From Afipia massiliensis (GTDB taxonomy: Bacteria > Pseudomonadota > Alphaproteobacteria > Rhizobiales > Xanthobacteraceae): a stretch of DNA of 64,000 nucleotides. This document shows positions 26,024-34,508 of the stretch, in pieces (position 1 is the stretch's first letter; every line of letters starts with the position of its first letter). Below the pieces are notes generated by a model. The model was not told the origin of the DNA. It searched no databases and worked only from the letters and a program-made list of their open reading frames with translations. The translations under genes were made by a program, and so were the position numbers. The DNA is taken from assembly GCF_014203115.1 (NCBI RefSeq), contig NZ_JACHIJ010000004.1, positions 62,001 through 126,000 of the forward strand, in the 5' to 3' direction.

Positions 26024-27655
26024 ATGAAACTATCCGGATATGACTACATCATCGTCGGCGCGGGATCGGCGGGATGCGTGCTGGCTTCGCGACTGAGCGA
26101 AGATCCAAATGTTAACGTCCTGCTGCTTGAGGCCGGAGCCCCCTCCGCGTCTGTCTTCGTCCACATGCCGGCCGGCATTCGCGTGCTCTACACAAGTCCT
26201 AAGTATAACTGGCAGTTCTGGACCGAGCCCCAAGCTCAACTCAATAATCGAAAGATTTACATCCCGCGTGGCCGGGTTGTGGGTGGATCGTCCTCCATTA
26301 ACTCAATGATTGCGATTCGAGGCAACGCTTGGGACTACGACTCGTGGGCCGCCCAGGGCCTCCCGTCATGGAGCTATGAAAACCTGCGCCCTTACCTCAG
26401 AAAAATCGAGGACGCCACCCTGGTCACAAGGAAGCGCGATCAGGACAGGGGATACTCCGGCCCTATTCGTCTGTCCTATGGCACCCTGCAGCATCCCATT
26501 TCAAAGGCGTTCATTGAAAGCGCGGTGTCAGCAGGTTTGCCGGAGAACAATGGCTTCAACGGCCCGTCCCAGGTTGGTGCCGGATTCTACGAACTCACCA
26601 TCGCGGAAGGGAAGCGATCCGGAGCCTTCAAATATCTTGATCGAGCGAAGGGACGAAGCAATCTCACCGTTATGGCCAACTGCAGAGTTCGCCGGATCGC
26701 CATGGAAGGGACGTGCGCGCGCGGCGTAGTAATAGAGAAGGGAGGACGCGAGGTAACCATCTCGGCAGAGCGCGAGGTGTTGCTGACATCTGGAGCCATC
26801 GGCTCACCGCAACTGCTGATGCTGTCGGGGATCGGGCCGGCGGATCACCTGCAATCGCTTGGCATCAAGCCCGTTCTCGATTCCGCTGGCGTCGGAGACA
26901 ACCTGCACGACCATCTGGACTGCGCTATTCGCCTAGAGGCATCTCAGCCAGTTACGCTGACGCCGTATCTCGGCTTGATCAAGGGCGGCCTCGCGGGCGC
27001 ACAATACATTCTCCGAGGCACGGGTCCCGCAACGTCTCAAGGCGTCGAAGCTGGCGCCTTCTGGGGGCCTGACAAAAATTCGTCACTGCCGGAGTGGCAA
27101 GCTCATCTCATCGTCGCGCTCCGAAACCCGCCACCCAACGAACGCATCGCTCACGGTTTCGCGATTCGCGTTTGCCAACTTCGGCCCAAGAGCCGTGGAA
27201 CACTGCGATTGCGATCGGCGGACCCATCTGACACTCCCGCTATCGATCCTCGTTTTCTCTCTGATGATTCGGATTTCGTCAGCATGCAAGAAGGTGTCAG
27301 ACAACTGTCTGAGATTATCGATCAACCGGGTCTGAGTAAATTCGTGAAACGAAGGATCGACATCGATGCGTTTACCAGTGTGGACTCCCGCAAAAAATGG
27401 ATACGGGAGCGCGCCGAAACGATCTACCATCCTGTTGGCACCTGTCGCATGGGCGAAGACAGCAACGCTGTTGTCGACGGTCAGTTGCGGGTCCGAGGAA
27501 TCGACAATCTCAGAGTCATCGATGGTTCGATCATGCCGACAGTGATCAGTGGAAATACCAATCTGCCGATCATGGCTATGGCGGAAAAAGCTGCCGAGTT
27601 GATTACGGAGGGTAATGAGACAAGGCAGTTCTTGCCGGGCGCCGGGTGCCCCTAG
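26024..27655 (+). CDS. GMC family FAD-dependent alcohol dehydrogenase (AlkJ/PEG dehydrogenase-like)
   Basis: This 543-residue flavoprotein oxidises primary alcohols to aldehydes, feeding electrons to the respiratory chain. The FAD motif YDYIIVGAGSAGCVLASRLSE opens the protein, GMC signature 1 (PRGRVVGGSSSINSMI) lies near 85-100, and signature 2 (TSGAIGSPQLLMLSG) near 255-270. The catalytic His region is IYHPVGTCRMG near 467-477, and NLRVIDGSIMPTVISGNTNLPIMAMAEKAA ends the fold near 500-530. The overall pattern is like AlkJ and polyethylene glycol dehydrogenase. It could act after CYP153 hydroxylation, or directly on a glycol. The ATG follows GAGGGA. Confidence 0.9.
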   Translation: MKLSGYDYIIVGAGSAGCVLASRLSEDPNVNVLLLEAGAPSASVFVHMPAGIRVLYTSPKYNWQFWTEPQAQLNNRKIYIPRGRVVGGSSSINSMIAIRGNAWDYDSWAAQGLPSWSYENLRPYLRKIEDATLVTRKRDQDRGYSGPIRLSYGTLQHPISKAFIESAVSAGLPENNGFNGPSQVGAGFYELTIAEGKRSGAFKYLDRAKGRSNLTVMANCRVRRIAMEGTCARGVVIEKGGREVTISAEREVLLTSGAIGSPQLLMLSGIGPADHLQSLGIKPVLDSAGVGDNLHDHLDCAIRLEASQPVTLTPYLGLIKGGLAGAQYILRGTGPATSQGVEAGAFWGPDKNSSLPEWQAHLIVALRNPPPNERIAHGFAIRVCQLRPKSRGTLRLRSADPSDTPAIDPRFLSDDSDFVSMQEGVRQLSEIIDQPGLSKFVKRRIDIDAFTSVDSRKKWIRERAETIYHPVGTCRMGEDSNAVVDGQLRVRGIDNLRVIDGSIMPTVISGNTNLPIMAMAEKAAELITEGNETRQFLPGAGCP

Positions 27656-27832
27656 AAGCCAGCCAGCTTGATGCGGGAGTACATGTCACTCATCGGGTCC
27701 GAATATTTCGGAACCACTGAGTAACCCATTTCGTTGATGGACCACTGCGTGGGGTAAATGCCAGACCGTGACTTTAGGCTGCGGTAATTCGCGAAGCAAC
27801 ACCGTCGTCTCCCGCAATCATAAGGATGGATC

Positions 27833-28627
27833 ATGACTGAGCGGCTCGAACCGTATCGTGTAGAGGCTTACAACACCGCCAAACTATCCGAAAATAAGAT
27901 GCACGATGATTCCGTGGCCCTGAAGTACGGTTTCAGAGGTGGTCTGGTGCCGGGGATCGATATTCTCGCCTACATGATCCACGTTCCAGTTGCGAACTGG
28001 AGTCGAGCATTCCTCGAACGAGGATTGATCGAGGCGCGGTTCATTAAGCCGATCTATGATGGTGAAGCCCTACTGGTTCAAGCGGAGGAGTCCAGCGAAG
28101 GACTCTCGCTAACCGTCGAACACGGCGAGGCCAAAGCCACAGGACATGCCTCGTTGGCGGTAACAGCGCCGGTATTCTCGCTCGCCGATTTTCCGGAGAC
28201 CGAACCGGTTGCGACGCGGAAGCCCATCGACGCTGACACTTATCGAATCGGCAAATGGCTCGGCACTGCTCCGCGCTCCTGGCAGGGTAAGGCTGGTGCA
28301 GAATACCGCGCCGGAGTGCGCGAGACCGACCCAATCTATGCGCGCGAAGGCCTCGTCCATCCTGGCGTATTGCAACAGATCATGAATAGGGTGCTCATGG
28401 AAAATGCCCTTCTCGGGCCATGGATTCATATCGGCAGCCGCATGCAACTGATATCAGCCGCTATCGACAGCGACCAACTGACCGCACGTGCACGGATCAC
28501 GGGCAACTACGAAAAGAAGGGCCATTTGTTTGTGGAATTGGACGCCCTCATCGTTGCTAACGGCCGGACTCCTGTCGCCCATTGCCAGCATATTGCGATC
28601 TACCAGCCTCGACCTCAAGCTGTATGA
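27833..28627 (+). CDS. MaoC-like hot-dog fold protein
   Basis: This 264-residue protein resembles MaoC/hydratase-type double hot-dog proteins. Residues 28-45 read LKYGFRGGLVPGIDILAYM, like the substrate-binding and oxyanion segment of MaoC dehydratases, and HPGVLQQIMNRVLMEN near 180 looks like the second domain's helix. The usual catalytic Asp/His pair is not clear, so enoyl-CoA hydratase activity is only likely. The ATG has AAGGA upstream. It is co-directional with the GMC gene, 177 bp away. It may hydrate an enoyl-CoA formed after CoA activation. Confidence 0.65.
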   Translation: MTERLEPYRVEAYNTAKLSENKMHDDSVALKYGFRGGLVPGIDILAYMIHVPVANWSRAFLERGLIEARFIKPIYDGEALLVQAEESSEGLSLTVEHGEAKATGHASLAVTAPVFSLADFPETEPVATRKPIDADTYRIGKWLGTAPRSWQGKAGAEYRAGVRETDPIYAREGLVHPGVLQQIMNRVLMENALLGPWIHIGSRMQLISAAIDSDQLTARARITGNYEKKGHLFVELDALIVANGRTPVAHCQHIAIYQPRPQAV

Positions 28628-28699
28628 GGCATGCTCCCGGTGCTGACATACTTATGAGGTGTACCGCGAACGCGATCGAGTCGGCGATGTCTGATTTCT

Positions 28700-29295
28700 G
28701 TATCGCCTATATCGGCGAGAGCGACAATGTCGGCCGCAGGCGCGCCTCAAGCCGTTCGCACAACGCCTGGCTGTCATAGCCCTTGTTGGCGACGAGTTCG
28801 GCAGATGGCGGCGCGGCCGCGATGCAAAGCTGCGCAACCTTGCAATCATTAACGTTTCGGAGCGTCAGGAGCAGGACCCAAGGGCGGCTTTTCTCGTAGC
28901 AGATAGCCTGGAGCTTGGTGTTGCGTCCGCCTTTCGTGCGGCCGATATCATGAGCCAAGGCCCTCTTTCCGCTGCCCGCACAACGATGGACCTTGATGCA
29001 GGAACTGTCGATAGATATCCGGTCCAGCACACCCTCGACCTCTGCCAGCGTACTGCAAATGTCTCCCCAGATACCGCGCTCAAACCAGCGCACAAAGCAA
29101 TTAGCGATTGTAGTGCGTCTTCTCGGTCCGTAGACATCGGTGCAGTCGGCCCAGCCGTCCACCGCATTTGAGCGCGTGGACAATCCCGCTCGGAATCCGC
29201 CGTTCATCCTTACGCATTTTACCGCGCACATCCTTCGGCAAAAGCGGCTCAATCCGAGCCCACTACGCATCCGGAAACCAGACGTAATCTCCCAT
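28700..29295 (-). mobile_element. Decayed IS5-family transposase
   Basis: Translation from the ATG at 29295 gives the IS5-type opening GDYVWFPDA, then an in-frame TAG, then WARIEPLLPKDVRGKMRKDE. A one-base insertion near 29160 shifts the frame to WADCTDVYGPR and on to SIDSSCIKVHRCAGSG and DIGRTKGGRNTKLQAI, the DDE core of IS427-type elements. The 3' part stops after LVANKGYDSQALCERLEAR, so the last catalytic region is missing. It is an inactive relic between the MaoC gene and the P450 operon. Confidence 0.85.
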
Positions 29296-29377
29296 CGCCG
29301 TCCTCCTTGGGAGAACGGAATCCGACTCGCCAGCCTTTTGGAATCCCGGTCGCGCTACCCGGTTTTGGGTCCGAACC

Positions 29378-30199
29378 CTAGCGATCCAGTGTTTTGCGAG
29401 AGAAATCTTCGATATAATCGAGCAAGCGCTTCACTGCCTGCTCCGCTTCATCGGGTTTCCTGCGGGCGATCGCGTCAGCGATCTCAGCGTGGAGACGAGC
29501 ACCCAGCATCATGTCACCGGCAGATTTGTAATTCCGATACCAGAAACGCCGCGAAAGCGGGGTCATCAAACTCATTGAGCCACTAGCAAAACGGTTCCCG
29601 CAGGCGCGGGCGAGTAGCTCATTTAGCTGCGAATCAAGCCGAACGAAGGCAAGATCGTCGTTAGCATCAACGGCGGCATAAATAGCGGCAGCGATTTTGG
29701 CGAATTGCGCAATTTCTTCCTCAGTGGCTCGTTCTGCAGCCAAGCGCACCATGAGCGATTCTAAAGCCCGCCGAACCTCGATAATTCGCAGCTGAGTGCG
29801 GACATCAATCTCGCTAACGAGGACCCCATGTCTTCGCAAGACAACAACAAGGCCATCGCGTGACAGCAGCTGCAAGGCCTCTCGCACCGGCGTGCGCCCG
29901 ATTCCTAAACGCTTTGCGAGAGAACTTTCCGAAACTCGAGCTCCTGGCTGCAGTTCTAGGGTGCAAATCATCTCCTCGATCGCGCGGTAGGCGCTATCGG
30001 CTAGATTGAGCTCCGGCTCCGGTCCATAATCTACTTCGTGGTTGATCAGATCAGCACCCAAGCCCGTAAATTTCACTTTTGAAGCGACAACGCGCGAAGC
30101 GCTATCGACACTCCGCGCCGATCCAGAGCGTTGAGGTCCTTTACGGGGTATTTGCGCGTCATCTATCATATCGACGAGTTCCAGACGCAATTTTAGCAT
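29378..30199 (-). CDS. GntR family regulator, FCD domain, at the end of the P450 operon
   Basis: This 273-residue regulator has a long N-terminal tail (about 65 residues), a winged helix with RVSESSLAKRLGIGRTPVREALQLLSRDGLVVV near 90-125, and an FCD ligand domain (about 140-265). It belongs to the FadR/VanR-like GntR group but differs from the regulator at 18218-18949. It lies downstream of the ferredoxin reductase gene on the same strand, 94 bp away, and may autoregulate the P450 operon. The palindrome over the -10 box at 33348-33364 is a candidate target. An internal ATG at 30169 is an alternative start. Confidence 0.85.
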   Translation of the reverse strand: MLKLRLELVDMIDDAQIPRKGPQRSGSARSVDSASRVVASKVKFTGLGADLINHEVDYGPEPELNLADSAYRAIEEMICTLELQPGARVSESSLAKRLGIGRTPVREALQLLSRDGLVVVLRRHGVLVSEIDVRTQLRIIEVRRALESLMVRLAAERATEEEIAQFAKIAAAIYAAVDANDDLAFVRLDSQLNELLARACGNRFASGSMSLMTPLSRRFWYRNYKSAGDMMLGARLHAEIADAIARRKPDEAEQAVKRLLDYIEDFSRKTLDR

Positions 30200-30293
30200 T
30201 CAATGCAGATCGCATTCAAGTACCGCCGTTGCCTAGCGGGTATCGACAATCTGGGCCATCGTCGCCTGGATTATGTTCCTCTTCTGCCGAGAT

Positions 30294-31535
30294 TCAGCTT
30301 CTTTCACGGGCGGCTGCGAGTAAATCAAACTGGGGATCTGCGGCCTCCTCGGGGGTCAATCGTGCGTTCGTTAGAGCCAAAAGCTTGCGTCCCGCGACGT
30401 GATCGCGGGAGCTATCGACGCTTTCTATACACACCAACTTCCTCCCGGAGAAAGAGAAAACCGAGAATTTGCCACCAGCATAATCACCGCGTACCACGCA
30501 GTTGTCCGCGCTGCTTGCTAGGCCGACTATCTGCAATGGCACGTCGTGCTGATCGGACCAAAACCAAGGCACACCGTCATAAGGGATAGAGGCTATTCCG
30601 GCCAACATCTGTCCCGCTACTTTGGCCTGATCGGTTGCGTTCTGGACCGACTCGAGTCTCAGTTGCCCACCGGAAAATACAGACGGATGATTGGTTACAT
30701 CCCCAGCGGCGAAAATAAAGGGATCACTTGTACGAGTTAATGAATCAACAACGATCCCATCGCTACAGGTAAGGTCCGCCGCCTTGGCAAGTTCAACAGC
30801 GGGCGTAACCCCTATCCCCGCGACGATCAAATCGGCGGCTATTTTTTGCCCGTTACTGAGGAGCACTCCCGCCGCGCGTCCGCGGCCGTCATTCAAAATC
30901 ATTTCAACTCGTGCATTGAAAATTAGATTGACGCCTCGTTCTGTATGGCGACGGCCAAACCAGCCGGAAATCACCGAGCTTACCGCGCGGGGCATAAGGC
31001 GCTGAAACGTTTCAAGCACGGTCACTTTCTTGCCCATTTTGCAGAGGCTAGATGCCACCTCTAATCCTATGAAACCACCTCCGATAACAACAACCGAGTG
31101 TGTATGTCTAAGCTGCGACTTCAATTTCTCGACGTCTGCGAAATCTCTTAGATACAATACGCCGTCTAGTTTACCTCCCGGTAAGGAAAGACGTCGCACA
31201 CGGGCGCCTGTTGCAAGTCCGAGACGAGAGTATGGAATTTGCTCGCCACCTTGAAGAATTACTCGATGGCGCTGTCTATCGACCGCAGTGACTCGGCGTC
31301 CGGTCAGGCGAACTATATTGTTCTTTTCGTACCAAGACTCTCCACGCAGAGGGATTTCCGCAACGGAGATTTTTCCCGTAAGGAGACCTTTGGATAGAGG
31401 TGGGCGATGATAAGGTAGGAGCGCATCTTCCGCTAAGAGAACGATTTCATTCTCCCAACCCGCGTCACGAGCCGAAGCTGCCATCTGTACTCCCGCATGA
31501 GAGGCGCCGATGATAACGATAGGATCGAGTGCCAA
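30294..31535 (-). CDS. Ferredoxin reductase (rhodocoxin/putidaredoxin reductase type)
   Basis: This 413-residue FAD protein moves electrons from NAD(P)H to a [2Fe-2S] ferredoxin. It has an N-terminal FAD motif (IVIIGASHAGVQMAASAR), the family's LPYHRPPLSKGLL near 42, a second nucleotide motif VVIGGGFIGLEVASSL near 150, the FIFAAGDVTNHPS segment near 270, and the FWSDQHDVPLQIVG stretch near 325 typical of this reductase group. The start is a TTG with GGGAG nine bases upstream. It follows the P450 gene by 159 bp and completes a class I P450 electron chain with the ferredoxin. Confidence 0.92.
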   Translation of the reverse strand: MALDPIVIIGASHAGVQMAASARDAGWENEIVLLAEDALLPYHRPPLSKGLLTGKISVAEIPLRGESWYEKNNIVRLTGRRVTAVDRQRHRVILQGGEQIPYSRLGLATGARVRRLSLPGGKLDGVLYLRDFADVEKLKSQLRHTHSVVVIGGGFIGLEVASSLCKMGKKVTVLETFQRLMPRAVSSVISGWFGRRHTERGVNLIFNARVEMILNDGRGRAAGVLLSNGQKIAADLIVAGIGVTPAVELAKAADLTCSDGIVVDSLTRTSDPFIFAAGDVTNHPSVFSGGQLRLESVQNATDQAKVAGQMLAGIASIPYDGVPWFWSDQHDVPLQIVGLASSADNCVVRGDYAGGKFSVFSFSGRKLVCIESVDSSRDHVAGRKLLALTNARLTPEEAADPQFDLLAAARERS

Positions 31536-31694
31536 GTCATCGCGCTCCCAAAGATAATGCAGCTAATAGGGCAAACTGCGCAGCCTGAGTGACGACCGCT
31601 TGAATTGCACGTTTCCGAAAGACTGCGTGCGCTCGCGGGTATCCTGCAAGATGCAGCGTGACAGATCGTCCGCAAACGCTGCAATTTTTTCTGC

Positions 31695-32966
31695 TTACGG
31701 CCGGATGATCACTGGCAATTCCATGATGCCATGCACGAAGGTCGAATACTGCCGCTTAGGCGGACCCACTACCTCAATCTTGAGGTCGCGAGCGAGGATC
31801 TCTTCCCAAAGTACGCGCAACTGCATCTCTGCTAGCCGATTCCCAACGCAACGGTGCACTCCGAAACCATATGCGATGTGCTTGCGATAGTTGTCGCGAC
31901 CCAACAGAAAACGGTGAGGCTCTTCGAACTCGTCTTCGTCCCGATTTCCCGAAATATACCACATTACCACTCTCTCGCCTTCGCGAATGATTTTATTAGC
32001 CAACTGCGTATCCTGAGTCGCGGTTCGCCGGAACGCGAGAATTGGTGATTGGAAGCGAATAACCTCACTTACCATGCTCTCAATTAATTCAGGATTTTCA
32101 CGTAGTTTGCATTGCTCGTTGGGATTTTCATTAAGGAGCAAAACGCTTGCACTCATAGAGTTTCGCGTTGTCTCATTACCACCGATTATGAGCAGCAGTA
32201 GATTGCCGAGAAATTCCCTCTCAGAAATGCCCTGATAAGCCGGGCTGTGAGCGATCATGGAGATGAGATTGTTCTCCGGTTGACGCTTAAGTTTTTCCTC
32301 CCGAAGCAGTTTGAACGCATCCAAACATTTTGCGAGTTCTACACCTCGTTTCTCCTCGCTATCTATAGGGCCACCAGCCAACAGATCGACAATTGAGGCA
32401 TCCGACCAATGGGCAAGTAGGCGCCGATCCTCGATCGGAAAATCAAAGATAGTTGCGAGAGTCATCGACGTTAGCTCGATGGAAGCGCGAGCTACCCAAT
32501 CGAACGTCTCATTACGCGGCAATCGATCAAGAAGAGCTCCAGTTCGTTGCCGTATGAGTGTCTCAATCTCTGCAAGGCTACCGGCGGATACAATTGGCTG
32601 GATGGCTTTCCGCTGCTCTGCTTGCCTCGGCGGATCCGACGCGATGAAGCTACGTATGCGTTTCTCCGGCGGCTTGTCGCCTATATGCACTCCACCGCGG
32701 TCAGTATCGGATGAGAACACGCGCCAGTTTGAGTCAACGGTTTGGATGTCCTTGAATTTCGTGATTGACCAATGCGCGCCAAAGCGGCTCTTGGGCGTAA
32801 AGTGAACGGGATCCTCGTGCCGCAGACGTTGAAAATACGGCATCCATACCCCCTGCTGAAACAGCGCGGAGTCTGCCACGACAATGTCCTCGATAGGCAT
32901 TGCATAGGCCAAACGCTCGTGCTCAGCGACTAAGTTACGAACGACTTCGGTGGTCACAACACTCAT
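31695..32966 (-). CDS. Cytochrome P450, CYP153 type (terminal alkane hydroxylase-like)
   Basis: This 423-residue P450 starts at the ATG at 32966, with GGGGAG upstream. The I-helix oxygen motif is IGGNETTRNS near 270, and the heme Cys lies in FGVHRCVGNRLAE near 365-377. The pattern FRRTATQDTQLANKIIREG, VVMWYISGNRDEDEF and YSTFVHGIMELPV matches CYP153 enzymes, which hydroxylate the terminal carbon of medium-chain alkanes, fatty acids and related molecules. The N-terminal half (PYFQRLRHEDPVHF, NETFDWV) agrees. It is flanked by its ferredoxin and reductase, as expected for a soluble three-component system. Its alcohol product could be passed to the AlkJ-like dehydrogenase at 26024-27655, though no shared operator was seen. 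Confidence 0.93.
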   Translation of the reverse strand: MSVVTTEVVRNLVAEHERLAYAMPIEDIVVADSALFQQGVWMPYFQRLRHEDPVHFTPKSRFGAHWSITKFKDIQTVDSNWRVFSSDTDRGGVHIGDKPPEKRIRSFIASDPPRQAEQRKAIQPIVSAGSLAEIETLIRQRTGALLDRLPRNETFDWVARASIELTSMTLATIFDFPIEDRRLLAHWSDASIVDLLAGGPIDSEEKRGVELAKCLDAFKLLREEKLKRQPENNLISMIAHSPAYQGISEREFLGNLLLLIIGGNETTRNSMSASVLLLNENPNEQCKLRENPELIESMVSEVIRFQSPILAFRRTATQDTQLANKIIREGERVVMWYISGNRDEDEFEEPHRFLLGRDNYRKHIAYGFGVHRCVGNRLAEMQLRVLWEEILARDLKIEVVGPPKRQYSTFVHGIMELPVIIRP

Positions 32967-33003
32967 AAAAGATCTCCCCGTCAGTTGACGTCGGACGGCG
33001 CGG

Positions 33004-33321
33004 TCAGCGGTGCGTCGGAGGCAGATGCAGTACAAGACCGTCAAGCCTTTCGGTCATTCGGATTCGGCACGACAGGCGTGAAGTTGGGCTCGGGTCATCT
33101 ACGATACCCAACATATCGATTTCCTGTTCTTCGGCTGGCTCAAGCTTGCTGAACCATCTCGGATCAACGTGGACATGACAGGTGGCGCACATGCATTCGC
33201 CGCCGCAATCCGCATCGAGAGGAACCCCGTTATCGACAGCATGCCTCATTGCACTTGCGTCAGGGACGGCGGCTACCGTCTGCGTTGTACCGTCAGGCAA
33301 TATGAAGACCAATTTCGACAT
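33004..33321 (-). CDS. [2Fe-2S] ferredoxin, adrenodoxin type
   Basis: This 105-residue redox protein delivers electrons to the adjacent CYP153. Three cluster cysteines lie in CGGECMCATCHV near 39-50 and the fourth in SRLSCRIRMTE near 85, the adrenodoxin/putidaredoxin pattern. The opening KLVFILPDGTTQTV is standard. It is the first gene of the operon ferredoxin-P450-reductase-GntR, 37 bp before the P450 start. The ATG at 33321 follows AAGGGA. A strong promoter lies 40-65 bp upstream. Confidence 0.93.
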   Translation of the reverse strand: MSKLVFILPDGTTQTVAAVPDASAMRHAVDNGVPLDADCGGECMCATCHVHVDPRWFSKLEPAEEQEIDMLGIVDDPSPTSRLSCRIRMTERLDGLVLHLPPTHR

Positions 33322-33347
33322 GAGATTCCCTTCGCTTGCTGCCTTGC

Positions 33348-33386
33348 CTAATAATGTATATTAGTAAAAAATTATAAGTATGTCAA
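33348..33386 (-). promoter_or_regulatory. Strong promoter with overlapping palindrome before the P450 operon
   Basis: On the minus strand TTGACA (33386-33381), a 17-bp spacer and TAATAT (33363-33358) form a near-ideal vegetative promoter in an AT-rich stretch. The palindrome CTAATA-N5-TATTAG (33348-33364) lies across the -10 box. A repressor bound there would block RNA polymerase; the operon's own GntR gene is a candidate, a TetR-type protein another. Confidence 0.72.
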
Positions 33387-33536
33387 TAATAAACAAATCT
33401 GGATCAACTTGAGCGTCCCTTACCTACAGCGGCACGGTTATGCCCTGCGAGAATCTTCGTTGACGGCAGGGGTGACGAGCGCTCGACACATCGCGCGCCA
33501 ATACTTTCCACGGCTCCTTCCTGTGCCTGTCGTAAA

Positions 33537-33830
33537 TCAACTCCGAACATATTGGTGATGCAGTCCGCCGAGGATTGAGCGACAAAGAATGCGCCCGGCG
33601 CGATTGACGGCGCGCGATACCGGCGTATCCTTATCTAAGGAAAGGTGCGTGCGCGTTTCATTATAGTAATTCATATACGACAGCAGCACATGACGGAGAT
33701 GCGCTCGCCGAACACACCCACATGGTCAAGACACTCCCGTCGGATGGAACCGATCAGTCGTTCAGCAAATGCGTTTTGCCAGGTGAACGCCGCGACGTCG
33801 GTCGATCACGAATGCCCATTGATCGAAGTG
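33537..33830 (-). mobile_element. Transposase C-terminal fragment (rve integrase core)
   Basis: The minus strand reads QNAFAERLIGSIRRECLDHV (33779-33720), then after a one-base frameshift HLRHVLLSYMNYYNETRTHL and DKDTPVSRAVNRAGRIL, ending in GGLHHQYVRS and a TGA at 33539-33537. This is the C-terminal part of an integrase-core transposase. No N-terminal half remains. Confidence 0.8.
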
Positions 33831-33904
33831 GTCTGCATTGAGAAGTTTGGACCGATCTGAATGAGAGTTTTCCGGTTAGTCTAATATCGAAGGGAGCCTG
33901 GCCG

Positions 33905-33960
33905 ATGAAGAAGTCGAAGTTCAGTGATCAGCAGATCGCCTTTGCGCTAGGAGCCCCTCA
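33905..33960 (+). mobile_element. IS3-family orfA 5' fragment
   Basis: ATG at 33905 begins MKKSKFSDQQIAFAL, the standard start of an IS3-type OrfA (helix-turn-helix transposase subunit). The match stops after about 15 residues, so only the left end of an element remains. From here to 34175 I see no further gene. Confidence 0.6.
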
Positions 33961-34175
33961 TTCACGAGGTACTCGTCTCGGGCAAGGCAAGCGCCTAGTG
34001 CGCGGTCCGCGAGTCGATTTCTTCTTTTACGCAACCCTTATCTGCATTCCCACTATTACCTAAGCCTCGTCGGTAGGACGCGGCAACTCGACAGAGCTGC
34101 TGTGAATGCATCAGCAATTCCGAAGATGCGGCGGTGGGTTCAAGCAGAACTTTATTATCGTAGAACAAAGCCGAC

Positions 34176-34436
34176 CTATCGCTTCTTCCGCCCCTTCCGA
34201 AGCGTAGCCGGCGGCTTTTCGTTTGCTTTTGGGACAATCAGAAGGTCAGCGACAGGGACGTCCAAGGCCGCGGCCAATCTCTCTAATGTCTCGGCGGTAG
34301 GATTCTCGACCCCACGCTCAATTCGCCCGACGTACGACCTGTCCACACCGGCATCGACCGCCAGCGCTTCCTGCGACAGGCCGCGCTTAACCCGCAGTTT
34401 TCGGACATTCCAGGCCACGAGCGCTGTCGCTTTCAT
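34176..34436 (-). CDS. XRE-family helix-turn-helix regulator
   Basis: This 86-residue DNA-binding protein has an HTH_3 domain over about residues 9-65: RKLRVKRGLSQEALAVDAGVD, then RSYVGRIERGVENPTAETLERLAAALDV. A basic tail follows (KPPATLRKGRKKR). It is divergent from the RNase J-like gene, with 72 bp between the two starts, so it may control that gene and itself. Such small XRE proteins often regulate mobile-element and defence genes. Confidence 0.9.
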   Translation of the reverse strand: MKATALVAWNVRKLRVKRGLSQEALAVDAGVDRSYVGRIERGVENPTAETLERLAAALDVPVADLLIVPKANEKPPATLRKGRKKR

Positions 34437-34452
34437 AAGCGAAACAAACGAC

Positions 34453-34482
34453 TTGGCGGCCCATTAAAACACGCACTATAAT
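34453..34482 (+). promoter_or_regulatory. Promoter before the RNase J-like gene
   Basis: TTGGCG (34453-34458) is followed after 18 bp by a perfect TATAAT (34477-34482). The GTG start of the next gene is 27 bp further on, so the leader is very short, about 20 bases. It lies in the divergent region with the XRE gene, whose product may bind here. Confidence 0.65.
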
Positions 34483-34508
34483 GTCCCTATTACTGATTTG
34501 GGGCAGTT

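Noticed and set aside
27652-27834. Minus-strand frame of 60 codons after the GMC gene
   Set aside because: It looks partly protein-like (INEMGYSVVPKYSDPMS) but has no ribosome site or recognised family; at most a relic.
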